Assembly (NCBI GenBank): GCA_934045075.1
Contig: OW203723.1
Span: forward strand, 19,948,035 to 20,012,034
DNA from: Yponomeuta sedellus
Lineage: Eukaryota; Arthropoda; Insecta; Lepidoptera; Yponomeutidae
Length of the DNA: 64,000 nucleotides
Direction: 5' to 3'
The position numbers were made by a program, and so were the translations under genes. Of this stretch, positions 10,493 through 20,934 are shown piece by piece; within the stretch, counting starts at the first letter, position 1, and every line of letters starts with the position of its first letter. The notes under the pieces are model-generated. The model worked only from the letters and a program-made list of their open reading frames with translations, did no database searches and had not been told where the DNA came from.

Positions 10493-11680
10493 TTGTTCAT
10501 AAAATCATAACCGTTGAATGTTCGCGGCAAAGTCGCCCGTAACGTTAGTATATTTATGAAACAATTATTTAAATCAGGAAAAATATCAGTAACTTTAAAT
10601 CTTTAGGTAGCCAACACAATGTAAATACTGGAAATAAACATGAACTCCCACTATTTAGGCTCGCAACGGTTAATGCATTCTTTATGGGGCATTGTACACG
10701 CTTCGATAATAAAATCCCTGAAGATATATTAAATTTTCCTTAAAACGTAGTTCAAAAATGTGTTAAGTACACTTTGTGCCAAAAAGGCTACTATAACATA
10801 AAGGTATATTTATATGACAATGATGTCTGGAATTAAAGCCAGTACAATGCAAGAGTTCTATATGTTAAAATAATTATGTAAACTCTATTAATTAAGGACT
10901 TTGAAAATAGGTTTTTAGACTTTGAAAAGACTAAGTTTGGAGTTTTTTTGGTCCATTTTTTCTCCAAAATGATCTAGATAACGTTCAAACAATACAAACC
11001 TAGTTTGAACTTAAACGTTTATTAATCCGCAGTTTCTGCGCTACTTTGAATAAAACCTTTTCATTTAATTTAATTTCATAACAGAGTAGAGTGCTCATAC
11101 GTAATATCAACATGGCGTCGACTGTCTTGTCACGTGACTGTCAAAACTAGTCTACTATATCCGTCGATTAAACTCGACACAATTGTTTCAAGCGACCTTT
11201 ACAGACAGTCTAATTACAATTAGACATAGCACTGTGGGAACCACTTCCACTTTATTGGCTCGTGATATTTAATAATACTGACCAGGCCTGATTAAACCTC
11301 GTTGTAGTTAGGTAACTACTTACTATAGGTAGCTTGTACGCGTTTCCGAAAGATCCCGATTCTTTACCGATGTCAAAATTGGTCTAAAGAACAAAAGTGT
11401 GAAAAAATAATTGTAACGGTGAGAACGATAAAACCTTTAGTTCCATAGAACCTTTCCTAAATGTGACGTATGCAAAGTTGCAAAGTGGTATTTAAAAATG
11501 TTTGAGAACCTTTTCGTAAGAGTATGAGTATGTAATGGTAAGCTATAGTGCTGTCTATTCGAATTTATCAGAAAAGAGCGTGACAGTATTTAATTTTGAA
11601 TTGAGTAAAATTCTCAATTCAAAAACTGGCCCATTGGGTTATGCGCAAACAATTTTAAAGTAAAATGGATAAAGAAATTT
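10493..11680. other. no recognised feature
   Basis: No domain-bearing frame. 11545-11640 (gaaaagagcgtgacagtatt, attctcaattcaaaaactgg) recurs at 5165-5235 and, inverted, at 12055-12195, marking an unclassified fold-back repeat. Confidence 0.45.
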
Positions 11681-11681
11681 T

Positions 11682-11962
11682 TTACAACCTATTTAGAAGC
11701 TAAAAACTCCACCCATGCCGGGACTCGAACCCGCGACCTCTGGCTAACCGTGCCAGTGCTCTCCCAACTGAGCTAATGGACGACTACCCAGCATCCGTGA
11801 AATTACGAACCTCTTTACAATACTCTGTATTACGTACAGGCAGCCACGTCTGGCTGAAATAATTTGCATTACTTGCAGCCCCGAGTACCTACTTTGCAGT
11901 AAGGTTTTACATCGGAATGATATCACTGTATCCATAGCACGGGTTAGTGCATTAAAAAGAAT
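11682..11962 (-). mobile_element. tRNA-headed SINE, family A, long form
   Basis: The minus-strand tRNA-like core (agctcagttgggagagc, cgggttcgagtcccggc) is followed by gcttctaaataggttg. Upstream of the core it holds extra family sequence (cagtgatatcattccgatg, aagtaggtactcggggctg, gcctgtacgtaatacagag) and at its far end ttttaatgcactaacccgtg. Confidence 0.7.
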
Positions 11963-12054
11963 ATAATAAAGAAAATTTGACATTAATTAATTAGTTTGAC
12001 GTATATGGCTCTTCCATTTTTTGTTATTATTATTATTATTTCAGGTTTTCTCAC

Positions 12055-12195
12055 TAAGGGCCGTTTTTTGAATTGAGAATTTCACTAAGTAAATACTGAA
12101 GTACTGTTCCGTCACGCTCTTTCCTGCGAAATCCGAAGAGACAGCACTACAGTTGAGTATTTACTTAGCGAAATTTTCAATACAGAAACTGGCCC
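12055..12195. repeat. fold-back repeat (ggccagttt...cactaagtaaata)
   Basis: gaattgagaatttcactaag and acttagcgaaattttcaat are inverted copies ~85 bp apart with gagcgtgac-type core (tgttccgtcacgctcttt). Partial copies lie at 4728-4775, 4935-4975, 5160-5235 and 11545-11640. Probably a small MITE family. Confidence 0.5.
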
Positions 12196-12248
12196 TAGTC
12201 ACTAAACTATATTAACTAAACTAGGGTACGTTTTCTGTGAGCTGATGA

Positions 12249-12436
12249 TATTTATAATATAAAAATGAATCGCTAAATATGTTGGTAAGCGCATATCTCA
12301 AGAGCAGCTGAACCGATTTCGCTAATTCTTTTTTTAGAATATTTGTTGAAGTTCGAGGATGGTTCTCACGGCGAGAAAAAATTAAAACATTAATGAATCG
12401 ACTGTTAGGCGGTACGAAGTTCGCTGGGTCGGCTAG
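12249..12436 (+). mobile_element. non-autonomous Helitron
   Basis: Sister copy of 10304-10492 (tttataatataaaaatgaat ... gcggtacgaagttcgctggg ... ggCTAG|T). The first C of TC is mutated to A. Confidence 0.8.
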
Positions 12437-12539
12437 TTTTTGATAAAATTTGACACTCATCACTTTACGAGTCATCTTAAGAGATTAGAAAAGGACGAGT
12501 TATTAAATGGTTTTTCTACTATAGTGCTTAGACCCGAGA

Positions 12540-12655
12540 TTTCCGCACTTAGCCTCTTAGTTGGGCCACTGCACGTAGCAAGCACTAACGTATTTTAACA
12601 CTTTAGAAACTTGGGTTTCTTCACGATGTTTTCCTTCATTGTTAGCCAGTGGTAT
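12540..12655 (-). mobile_element. tRNA-headed SINE, family C, 3' fragment
   Basis: ttccgcacttagcctcttag, acgatgttttccttcattg and agccagtggtat match the copy at 26640-26796 in reverse. Confidence 0.55.
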
Positions 12656-12664
12656 GAACATAAC

Positions 12665-12870
12665 ATTTTAAAATAACATATACATACAGGCACATACATT
12701 GCTTCAGGCCTCACACTAGGACACCCTGTGTCGTGGGTACCAGAAACAGCGACATCACAAACATGTAAACATCCAAGACCTAGGGCTTTTTTTTTGTCCC
12801 CAGCCAGGAACCGAACCCGGGACCTCTCGCATGGCAGGCAAATGCGCTACCGCTGCGCCACAGAGGTCGT
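12665..12870 (-). mobile_element. tRNA-Gly-like SINE (family D)
   Basis: Full-length minus-strand copy: head complement gaacccgggacctctcgcat and gctgcgccacagaggtc; tail complement cacactaggacaccctgtgt, acatacattgcttc. Confidence 0.75.
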
Positions 12871-13436
12871 CAACTTATTGCTTCTATAACTTCACACAAA
12901 TTTACTTTTCCACTGTACACGAATTTTGTACAGAAATGAAATACTTCAAGAAGTATTTTAAAACGTATTGCTTGTACTTCCAGCAGCTCTTGGAAAGCTG
13001 GTCAGTATTAGTTATGGTCAGTACCATTAACGCCCAGTAGTATTTTAATAGGCTGCGGTACGTTGTCTTATAATACCTTGGCATTTGAAAATTGATTAGT
13101 CGATACTCGAGCAGGATTTTCTAAAGGATGATGGATAAAGTGGTTTCTCGATAAGCCTTTAAGCCTTTTGATATGGTCTATTGTCTAACCGAAGGTTATA
13201 TAACGCGTATCTACTTGGCGCACCAATTTATTGTTTAATTAGACCACGATATGTTACGAATTGTGATACATATCTGTAGTTTTGCAAAAATACATGTTAC
13301 GCAAACCTTATTTCATGACACTGCTTCAGGCATGCACAATCATTTGATTTCGACATTTGAAATAGGTACTAGATCCTGAGATTTGTATGCAGTTTTTTCT
13401 TTGACAGCAGCCTTAGATACGTGTATGTAAGGCTGC

Positions 13437-13560
13437 AGACGACCTCTGTGGCGCAGCGGTTTGGCACGCTGACTGTAAAATAGAAGGTCTCGGGTTCGAT
13501 CCCCGGCCGGGTCAAACTAGGAAACGAACTTTTCTAGTTTGCCTCGGGTTTTGGATCTTA
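13437..13560 (+). mobile_element. tRNA-headed SINE, family D relative
   Basis: The head acctctgtggcgcagcggtt ... ctcgggttcgatccccggcc is followed by a small hairpin aaactag ... ctagttt and ttttggatcttatctatg. It is a different body from the main family D. Confidence 0.6.
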
Positions 13561-14283
13561 TCTATGTATTTATTGTATTAAATTTATCGTCTAGTTAGCA
13601 CCTATACAAGTCATTTATTTGTAGTAATAGGGCTAACGAGATCTGTGTAATATTTCCATGAATATTTATATTTATTAAAGTTTGTGGGTACGTAACATTG
13701 TAATCCGCACTCGATAATCTAAGCCAATCTGTGAGCGACATGAAACAATAACACAAAATCTGTGCAAATACCTGACTCTGCGGAGAATGGCAATTACCTT
13801 GACTCGCTTGCGACGTGGATACAATGGACTTGCTGGCGGTAGAAGGGTAGCGTACAGTGATATTTATAAAGCGAAGCTATTCGGTATAAGATAGATAAAT
13901 AAATAATTAATTTCCACGCAACACAATCACTTGTCGTGGTTGAAGAAATCACTGGCTTTAGGGTCTGTTTTCCTGTATTAAATTATTTGTAAAAATAAAA
14001 CTCAAAATATGCGTGTGCACTTGTAATATCGTCGAAGACAAGAAGGCAGAGAAAAACATAGTGTTGCCACAATAAAAATTAAATCTCAATGTTGGTTTAG
14101 ATTCCAACAGTGGTCTCAGGCCTGAAACTGCGTTAGCGAAGTTTTAGGCCTCAAACTAGGATATCCTGTACTATGGCTTTTTTCTTGTACTACCCTTTAC
14201 CAGTTTCTTCAACACCAAAGGCTTGAGAATTATTCTTGCATTAAGCACGCCCTTGTACATTTACTCATGTTCGTTAACAACCC
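13561..14283. other. no recognised gene
   Basis: Mostly unique; 14130-14210 (aggcctcaaactaggatatc) resembles a family D SINE tail in reverse. No usable ORF. Confidence 0.4.
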
Positions 14284-14615
14284 CTGTAGGTATGTCCGCA
14301 CTGCCGGGGCACGGGTCACTACCTGCATCGCAGGAAGGTTAGGCCATACTCCACTACGGGGCCAAGTCCGGGTTGGTGGAGGATTGTAAGTCAGAAGTTA
14401 TCAAGCCGCCCATAAGGCCTCTGAAATGGCTTAACAACTGCCATTATATGACAGCCAGCACTAACGCCTTAACGTGCATTGCGAAGTACGAAAGCGCTCG
14501 AAATACTGCCACTAGCGGTAGTCACGGGACAGTCACCCATCCCGTACCTGGCCGCGCCTGTTGTTGCTTAACTCAAGTGATAGATTCCAATCACTCGGTT
14601 CGCCTAGACAACGAG
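14284..14615 (-). mobile_element. 5S-derived SINE
   Basis: Nearly complete inverse copy: the tail gtccgcactgccggggcacg is at the left and the 5S-like head (gacagtcacccatcccgtac, gttgttgcttaactcaag) at the right. It is mutated in several places. Confidence 0.75.
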
Positions 14616-14654
14616 CGCTTCATGTTATTAGTGCAATAAACAATTAAAATTAAA

Positions 14655-14795
14655 TAAAGATGGCAACCAGGCAAGGACAAACATGGAAATATACCCAAAC
14701 TGAGGCTTTTTGAACAAACGTAAGGCGGCCCCCAGTGGGAATCGAACCCACGTACTAATCAGATGTAATACCACTAGACCAAGAAGACAGTCATA
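14655..14795 (-). mobile_element. tRNA-headed SINE, family D2
   Basis: The tRNA-like head on the minus strand reads ttggtctagtggtattacat and gtgggttcgattcccactgg (Asp/Glu/Gly-like). The body complement is ccaggcaaggacaaacatgg and aaactgaggc. It is clearly a SINE because the same body recurs at 32806 and 26062. Confidence 0.65.
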
Positions 14796-14814
14796 ATATA
14801 GCGCTGCCAGCTAC

Positions 14815-14885
14815 TTCATAACATAAAATCACCCCTGTAACCCTCCGGGGTAGGCAAAGCTTGCCACTTGCCCTGATCCTATACT
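14815..14885 (-). mobile_element. same LINE, 3' tail
   Basis: ataaaatcacccctgtaacc, ggggtaggcaaagcttgcca, ccctgatcc; tail only. Similar minus-strand tails lie at 25385-25475 and 62487-62580. Confidence 0.45.
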
Positions 14886-15179
14886 GTTTTATCTTCATAA
14901 GAATTAAAGAACTGCTAGTCATACATATGCAGGGTGGAACAATCCCATATACATCCAAAAATGTGACAATACGAAATTTTAGTACGGGGAAAACTTTACT
15001 ACCATATACTCTGAAGTTTCCTTGAGGCTGTGAAAAAAACAAACTTCTAAGTTAACGTAAAAAAAAATACGGCCGTTTATACAGCAAACAACTTATATTA
15101 ATTTATTACTAAAATATGAATGTAAAGAAGATTATATGTAAAGAGCATTACAGACAAAACATTATATTTAGGTATAGTA

Positions 15180-15358
15180 TTTTCTAAGGTTAACACGAGT
15201 ACTAGACATAATTAAAACTGTTTTAGTACGGATTTCACTCGTTTATTATCTTTTTACAATTTTCCGACGTTTCGGCACTTTTACAGGTGCCGTGGTCTCG
15301 CATGACCACGATGAAACGTGAAACGAGTGAAATCCGTACTAAAACAGTTTTAATTATT
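15180..15358 (+). mobile_element. Penelope-like terminal fold-back copy
   Basis: It starts ttttctaaggttaacacg like the copy at 8621, and carries the acggattt ... aaatccgt inverted arms and the tttcggcac/ggtgccgtgg core. The centre (tggtctcgcatgaccacga) differs from the other copies. No ORF. Confidence 0.65.
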
Positions 15359-15433
15359 ACATTTTGATATACCTTCCTCACAGAAGAAACCCTTCCCCTC
15401 GGTGGGGATATAATGGGTTGATGATGCTTACTT

Positions 15434-15678
15434 TTGCGTGGTGTCGGCCTAGAGAATAGCACCAACCCAATTCTTCCCGCGGGTGTCGTAAAAGGCGACT
15501 AAAGGACACAAACCGGGGGGGTGGGCAGCAGCGCCCCCTGCAGTACAATTCCACCGAACTGCGATCCCCAACCCGCATGCCCAGCGTGGGGATTATGGGC
15601 ATTACCCCCTATGATAGCACAACGTGGCGCTCTTTAGGGGAGGGCTATGTCCAGCAGTGGACTGGTATAGCCTGACGA
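15434..15678 (+). mobile_element. RTE-tailed SINE-like retroposon
   Basis: It is highly similar to 9174-9425 (ggtgtcggcctagagaatag through cagtggactggtatagcctg). The tail is gacgac instead of gaagaag. No convincing duplication was found. Confidence 0.7.
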
Positions 15679-16019
15679 CTACGGCGTTCCTCTTATCTTA
15701 TTTTAGGAATTTTGAAACGAAACAGGTACGTGCGTAATCAAGTAATATATCACTGTATTTTATTTGGCCATAAGCTTACTAAACTGCATTAATTACAAAT
15801 GACTTTTAAGTCACAAAACGATTGGCCAAACGTAACACCGGTTCGGCCAATGTTGTGGCAAAGAAATGATTAACTATTATATCGAATTGAAACTATTGGT
15901 GTCACATTCGCGAGCGGAATGAAAGTGGTTAGCCTTTAAATTGAAACGACTTATAGTTAATTAAATAAGTTAATGAAAGGTTAAGTGGTAGAAAATGTTA
16001 CTCAGCATTAAGTACGCCT

Positions 16020-16399
16020 AGGCGCTCGTGGCCTAGTCGAACCGAGTGATTCGAATCAATCACTAGGGTTAAACAATAAGAGGCGCGGTTAGGTGCTGGT
16101 GGGTGACTACTGCTAGTGGCATTTTTCCGAGCGCTTCTATGCTTAGCAAAGCACGTTACGCCGTTGGTGCTAGCCAAAGAGTATATAACCACTTGGTACT
16201 AGCTATCATGCAATGTCAGTCGTTAAGCTATGTAAGAGGCCTTATGGGTGTTTTGATAACTTCTTACAGAAAGGCTCGCCATTGTCTTACAATGCACCAA
16301 CCCGGACTTGGCCCCCGTAGTGGAGTATGTCCTAATCTTCATGCGATGCAGGAAGAGACCCGTGCACTAGTAGTGGTGACGTACAAAGGGTTGATATCG
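16020..16399 (+). mobile_element. 5S-derived SINE, diverged
   Basis: It begins ggcgctcgtggcctagtcg; the head has gttaaacaataagaggcg and tgggtgact, and it ends gtacaaagggttgatatcg. It carries an extra ~20 bp in the middle (ccaaagagtatataaccac). It is one of the more decayed copies. Confidence 0.75.
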
Positions 16400-16564
16400 A
16401 GTACGCTTTTGTACCAAACATGTGTGTTTTTGCAGTAAAGGCTTTAATAATATTGTGGTGTGGTAGGGGTGTGGTAGAGCACCAGCTTCTTAATCGGGAG
16501 GTCGTGGGTTCAAATCCCGGCATGTCCTGACTTCATGTTCTAAGTTATGTACAGTTGTGAAGTT

Positions 16565-16664
16565 ACAGTTAAGAGGGCGCCTAATTAAACACAAAATTCC
16601 GGATTGCCATGAAACTTTACCAATATGTTAAGAAGACACAAATTAAAGCCTCATAAATTATTTA
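16565..16664. repeat. 100-bp insertion flanked by 8-bp repeats
   Basis: gtgaagtt lies at both sides (16557-16564, 16665-16672) and the intact SINE at 26531 lacks this stretch. No terminal inverted repeats were recognised; element type unknown. Confidence 0.45.
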
Positions 16665-16829
16665 GTGAAGTTGTAGTGGCACTACCACTCGCTAACTGTG
16701 ATGGAAAACATCGTAAGGCAACCTGAGTGTCTGAGGTGTTTAAATACCTCAGCGCTTGAAACTGCCAACCCACGGTGGGCACACGTGGTAATAAACCCCA
16801 TACTCTCTCTCTGAGAGACGGGCTGTGTC

Positions 16830-17181
16830 TAGGGTTGCCAGGTGAGTCGCGAAATAATACCGGACAACCCCAACCGGTATATGCTAGGTCGCAAGAAAAT
16901 ACGGCCTAGCATATAAGTTGGTACCGGCTTGGACCGCGTTCAAGGTCCAAGAAACTGAAGCTACTAAATACCGAGTTTTCGAACTGGAACCACTTTTCCA
17001 AGTCAGCTCGTTGATAAGCAATCAGAGTGTGTTTTTTAAACTCCTGAGTTTCTTCATCCGATAGGTACTGTTCCTCGAAATACCGGATATTGTTCTGTCC
17101 GGTATGACCATTTATTTATTACCGGACAGGCCCCAAAAATACCGGACTGTACGCTTAAATACCGGACATCTGGCAACCCTA
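16830..17181 (+). mobile_element. hAT-type MITE with repeated taccgga motif
   Basis: TAGGGTTGCCAG at the left and CTGGCAACCCTA at the right. Duplication gctgtgtc / gctgtgcc (16822-16829, 17182-17189) with one mismatch. The interior carries at least eight taccgga-like boxes in both orientations, plausibly transposase-binding sites. 352 bp, non-coding. Confidence 0.8.
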
Positions 17182-17289
17182 GCTGTGCCCTGCATTGGGA
17201 CTTATATTGGCTTCGTAACCTTATTATTATTAAAATTCTTTATTGCATAAAAATTTTGCACATAGGCGAGCCTAATACTACTTAGCATT

Positions 17290-17959
17290 ATCTACCAGCT
17301 TACCTATGTTTTGGAGACAAGACTAGCCGGTAGTGCAATATTAAACAATTTAAAATTTACTAAATAGGTCTATTTTTATATTAACTTCAAAATAGTAGGG
17401 GAATATTATATAACTTAACAATAAATAAATATAAATACAAATATATTTCCTGACGATATTGATATGTCTACATGTGAATATTACTTATAATATATTATAA
17501 TAAATTCTCATTCTACGTTACTCTGAACTTCGATGACGTCAAGTTCGACGAACGTAGAAGGACCTCCCCGAATGACGTACTCACTGAGCGTCATGTCTCA
17601 CGTCTGGCGCATCCTGGACATCAATCCGCGAGTCCCTTACGCTGATTGGCACATCCTTTCACCACGTTGGCTGGCCATCGACACAATAACATAAGTTACA
17701 CCATGAAAAATTAAGTTTCACTCAGTTACAAAATGAGAAACCATTCTTAGCCTTTGCCGACAAATGCAAAAACAAAATCAATAAGCGACCTTTCGATATT
17801 CGCAATCCGGCTGTCATAAACAATATCATAACTTTTGTTGGGCTAAAATTTCATAATTTCTGTCGCCATTCATTACCGTAATGACATCTTAACAATAAGC
17901 TTTCACAATGGTTCTGACATTGACCATATATTATTAGGACTTGCCCAAAAGTAACGACA
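17290..17959. other. no recognised feature
   Basis: AT-rich to 17500, then a moderately GC-rich stretch (17510-17700) without domain-bearing frames. Confidence 0.4.
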
Positions 17960-18450
17960 TGAAATTAAATGAAATCAATTTTATTTCAACGTAAAGAATT
18001 TACATTCTGTTTGTTAAATGTCGATGTACAATGTAAGCCGCTGCCTTCGGGCCAAAGTATAGTAGAGAAAAAGGCAGCGGGGAAAAAAAATCCGCTCTGT
18101 TCATCTTTTCTCTTCTTCAGGCTAAATTAGTCCACTGCTGGACATAGCCCTCCCCTAATGAGCGCCATAGCGCAAGGTTGTGCCATCATTTGGGCTAATG
18201 CCCATAATCCCCACGCTGGGCATGCGGGTAGGGGATCGCAGTTTGGTGGAATTGTACTGCAGGGGGCGCTGCTTCCTAATCCCCGGTTTGTGTCCCTTAG
18301 TCGCCTTTTACGACTCCCGCGGGAAGAATTTGGTTGATGCTATTCTCTAGGCCGACACCACACAGCAGCAGCATCTTTTCTCAAATCACATTAAATATAA
18401 TATATCAGTTGACGTCTATACGTATGATAAGATATCATGATTGCCATTAA
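17960..18450 (+). repeat. unclassified dispersed repeat, copy 2, split by a SINE
   Basis: It is the same sequence as 581-785 (agagaaaaaggcagcgggg ... ctatacgtatgataagat). The RTE-tailed SINE at 18111-18371 is inserted at catcttttctc. Confidence 0.6.
18111..18371 (-). mobile_element. RTE-tailed SINE-like retroposon with 11-bp duplication
   Basis: It is the inverse of the unit at 9160. A catcttttctc duplication lies at 18100-18110 and 18372-18382. It is inserted into the repeat at 17960-18450, whose other copy at 581-785 shows the uninterrupted sequence. Confidence 0.75.
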
Positions 18451-19149
18451 CATTTGTAAATGACAAAGTATTAGTGAATTGTCCCACAAAAGTATGGAGA
18501 ACTTAAGTGCTGCGGCCAGACACACGAACAGCACTCGTTTACGAGCATAATGAAGGGTCAGCTACAAATCAGCCACCACAAACAATAACATACCAAAACC
18601 AGCATTATAACCACTTCACTCATTTAATTCATTCTTGGAGTTTCAAAGAGCGATGGTTAGAGTTAATAATGATTTCGAAACATGTGGCGTTAAGAATGCA
18701 CGTAGGTACGTAAAGATTGATGTGCCATCGACTGTGCACAATGACGGCGTATCAACCCTTGCACTTACAATCTGAATTTAACAAACTGTTACGCAGCTTG
18801 GCAGAAACAACTTGTGTATTTTTCTGTATTTATATTTTAGTAAACAGTTCCAGTCACATTTTCAACTCTATTCTTTAACGATAAAAACAGTCCAAGGTTT
18901 AAAATGAAGAGGTAAGTATATTATAAACACCTATCTAACATCTTTAGACAAGTCCTAAGACAAAGTACTCGGTTGTATGTACCTTTGTCCAAACGAGCGC
19001 TTGATCGATTACGCATTTTTGTACTACAAAAAGAAACGTTTTGCGATCTCGATCTTAATTTTCGTCATTGATTAATGGATTTCATTCCGCCCTAGTTATC
19101 AAAATAATATTTAAGTGCAATTGTGCATACCACGATTTCGCGCGCTGAT
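18451..19149. other. no recognised feature
   Basis: The 68-codon frame 18507-18713 has no domain. No repeats shared with the window. Confidence 0.4.
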
Positions 19150-19435
19150 GAATGTCTACACCTCATATACGCTCAGGTTTCCTCTCAAAGGTTTTCTTTA
19201 CCGTTGGATAGTGGAATCATTTGATTAACTTCTATGCAACACAATCCGCCTCAGTCCAAAACTAGGATACCCTGTGCTATGGTAACCATGCCAAGAATCA
19301 CGGACTGAGGCCATCTTTAAGATAAACAAGGACGGCAGCCTAAGAAGGGAATCGAAACCACGACCTCTGTTTTAGCGCGCGGCTAAACGCCTCACTTAGA
19401 AAACAGAGATCGTGGGTCTAGATCAGCGGGAGAGC
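19150..19435 (-). mobile_element. decayed SINE pair (family C fragment, then family D/D2) with snap-back end
   Basis: 19150-19230 resembles family C (cctctcaaaggttttcttta). 19250-19380 is family D-like (aactaggataccctgtgcta, ctatggtaaccatgcc, gggaatcgaaaccacgacc). The T-arm region 19358-19373 recurs inverted at 19400-19415 (one mismatch). Confidence 0.5.
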
Positions 19436-19509
19436 CGAATTTTTCTGTCATATATCCGCTTACCACCATTACAGTTTCATTTCGATCGGGCAAGCAATAA
19501 TAATAATAA

Positions 19510-20262
19510 ATTTCCTAAGGTTAACACGAGCAGTAGACATAATTAAAACTGTTTTTACACGGATTTATGCTCGTTTATTACATTTTTACAATTTTCCAAC
19601 GTTACCGGACACAGTCGAGCGAGTTCTACCCTACCTGCTTTTCGTGAGAGGAGTGACTGACAAAATTGGGAGTATTTTGAAACGCGCCTCAATCAGAACC
19701 ATCTACCAGCCGCCAAGAAAGATACACCAATAATTCATGCGAAGTGTCAAGCACAGAATTCCCTTACAAGAGGCAGGAGTATACAAGCTTGACTGTGAAT
19801 GTGGTTCCTCGTACATTGGTCAAACCAAGCGTACCATAGCTGAGCGGGTGAAGGAATGTATCGCGGATATGAAACATAAACGCTCTGGTAGATCTGCAGT
19901 CAGCGAACATACACTTAGAGGTACCAACCACTTAATACATTTCGATAAAGTTAAAGTTCTAGCCCGAGAAGACCGTTTCTTCCCTAGAATGATACGCGAG
20001 GCAATAGAGATCCGCCGGCATCCAAATTTTAATAGAGATCGTGGTTGGAACATACCGGTAGCATGGGAACCAGTGCTTAAGTGCATGAGACCCCCTTGCT
20101 AGAAGTGTGACTGTAAAGTTTTTTTTTTATTTAAATTAATAATCAGTATTTTTAAGTTCATGTAAATTATAAATTTTAATATTAACTTCAATTACTAATA
20201 ATCAATATTGTTGACTTTATATAAAAATAATTGGTTTGCCGATTTTGGAACGTAACTTCATA
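19510..20262 (+). mobile_element. Penelope-like element fragment with GIY-YIG endonuclease
   Basis: The left end (19510-19605) matches the arm shared by the copies at 8621, 15180, 21696 and 36670 (ctaaggttaacacgag ... acggattta). This jumps directly to the end of the ORF, so most of the reverse transcriptase is deleted. The endonuclease ORF follows, then a 3' UTR (20103-20262) that is closely repeated at 21785-21960. It is a deleted copy in forward orientation. Confidence 0.75.
19737..20102 (+). pseudogene. GIY-YIG endonuclease domain of a Penelope-like element (fragment)
   Basis: The 121 codons begin IPLQEAGVYKLDCECGSSYIGQT (about residues 8-30). The GVYK and SYIG pair is the GIY-YIG core, and the following R, the AVSEH-like His segment and FFPRMIREAIEI fit the endonuclease at the C-terminus of Penelope-like ORFs. 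Upstream the same frame continues back to about 19600 (DKIGSILKRASIRTIYQP) but is broken by a stop just before 19737, so the start is arbitrary. In Penelope-like elements this nuclease nicks the target for reverse transcription. Here the reverse transcriptase is absent and the fragment is inactive. Confidence 0.75.
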
Positions 20263-20271
20263 ATTAACGTT

Positions 20272-20317
20272 TGATGTCCAGCAGTGAACTGCATAATATA
20301 GCCTGAAGAAGAAGAAG
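20272..20317 (+). mobile_element. RTE 3'-tail remnant
   Basis: It reads gatgtccagcagtgaactgc ... tagcctgaagaagaagaag; the last ~46 bp of the RTE family, joined to the Penelope-like 3' UTR on its left. Confidence 0.5.
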
Positions 20318-20319
20318 AG

Positions 20320-20395
20320 AAGAAGTCTCTCTCTGAGAGAAAGCATGTGTCTTGCAGTTCGACGTTTGTAGGCTACGTAAAACAAATATTCATCA
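20320..20395 (+). mobile_element. family C SINE tail fragment
   Basis: ctctctctgagagaaagcatg, cttgcagttcgacg and taggctacgtaaaac; only the 3' end. Confidence 0.45.
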
Positions 20396-20640
20396 AAATG
20401 AAAGCCTTTATTAAAGAGGTAGGTCGTCTGAGGAACCGTAGCTTGGACTACCGCTCCGGAGCATATTTGATGCAAAGGATAACTCTAGCAGTGCAGCGCG
20501 GTGATGCTGCCAGCGTTATGGGAACCTTTGGGTCGGATATGTCTCGGGGCGGTTTGATTGACCAATTTTTTTTTGTTTGTATTGTGTGTGTGTAATTTTG
20601 ATTGTTTTTTTTTGTTTAATTGACTATTTTGCTTATTTAT
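20395..20640 (+). mobile_element. second copy of the endonuclease-type LINE, 3' end only
   Basis: About 50 codons (FIKEVGRL ... RSGAYLM ... VMGTFGSDMSRGG) match the last 50 codons of the LINE ORF at 22950-24037, with the same stop region and AT-rich 3' UTR. It abuts the tail of a tRNA-SINE at 20320-20395. It is a short 5'-truncated fossil. Confidence 0.65.
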
Positions 20641-20769
20641 TAATAGTATTTACTTATATGATATGAAGATACTGTTGTGGATATCTATAGGTATTCTTTT
20701 GATTGCATGTGACATTTTTCAAAATCAGAGATACACAGCTATGGTACAGTAATATGTGTAGAGTACATT

Positions 20770-20880
20770 TTTGACATAAGGGGGCGCGTGGTAATTAAGC
20801 CCATATTCTCTCTCCGAGAGAAGGCCTATGCCCTGCAGTTGGACGTTTATAGGCTACATAAAACATGTTCCCTATTTATT
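20770..20880 (+). mobile_element. family C SINE long-form tail
   Basis: cgcgtggtaattaagcccat, ctctctccgagagaaggcct and tgccctgcagttggacg are present. A shorter piece of the same tail is at 20320-20395. Confidence 0.55.
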
Positions 20881-20934
20881 ACGAAGTACCAAGTGACATA
20901 TTTTGAACAATTTGACCTATGCCAATTAAAACCA

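Larger units (their letters stand above)
16457..17215 (+). mobile_element. tRNA-headed SINE, family C long form, twice interrupted
   Basis: The head is gtggtagagcaccagcttct with box B gggttcaaatcccggcatg. The body resumes at 16665 and runs through acctcagcgcttgaaactgc and ctctctctgagagacgggct. The last part, after a hAT element, is ccctgcattgggacttatat. Insertions lie at 16565-16664 and 16830-17181. Confidence 0.7.

Noticed and set aside
14720..14795. Functional tRNA (Asp/Glu/Gly-like) on the minus strand
   Set aside because: Acceptor and anticodon stems do not close well, and the downstream body is a dispersed SINE (also at 32806 and 26062).
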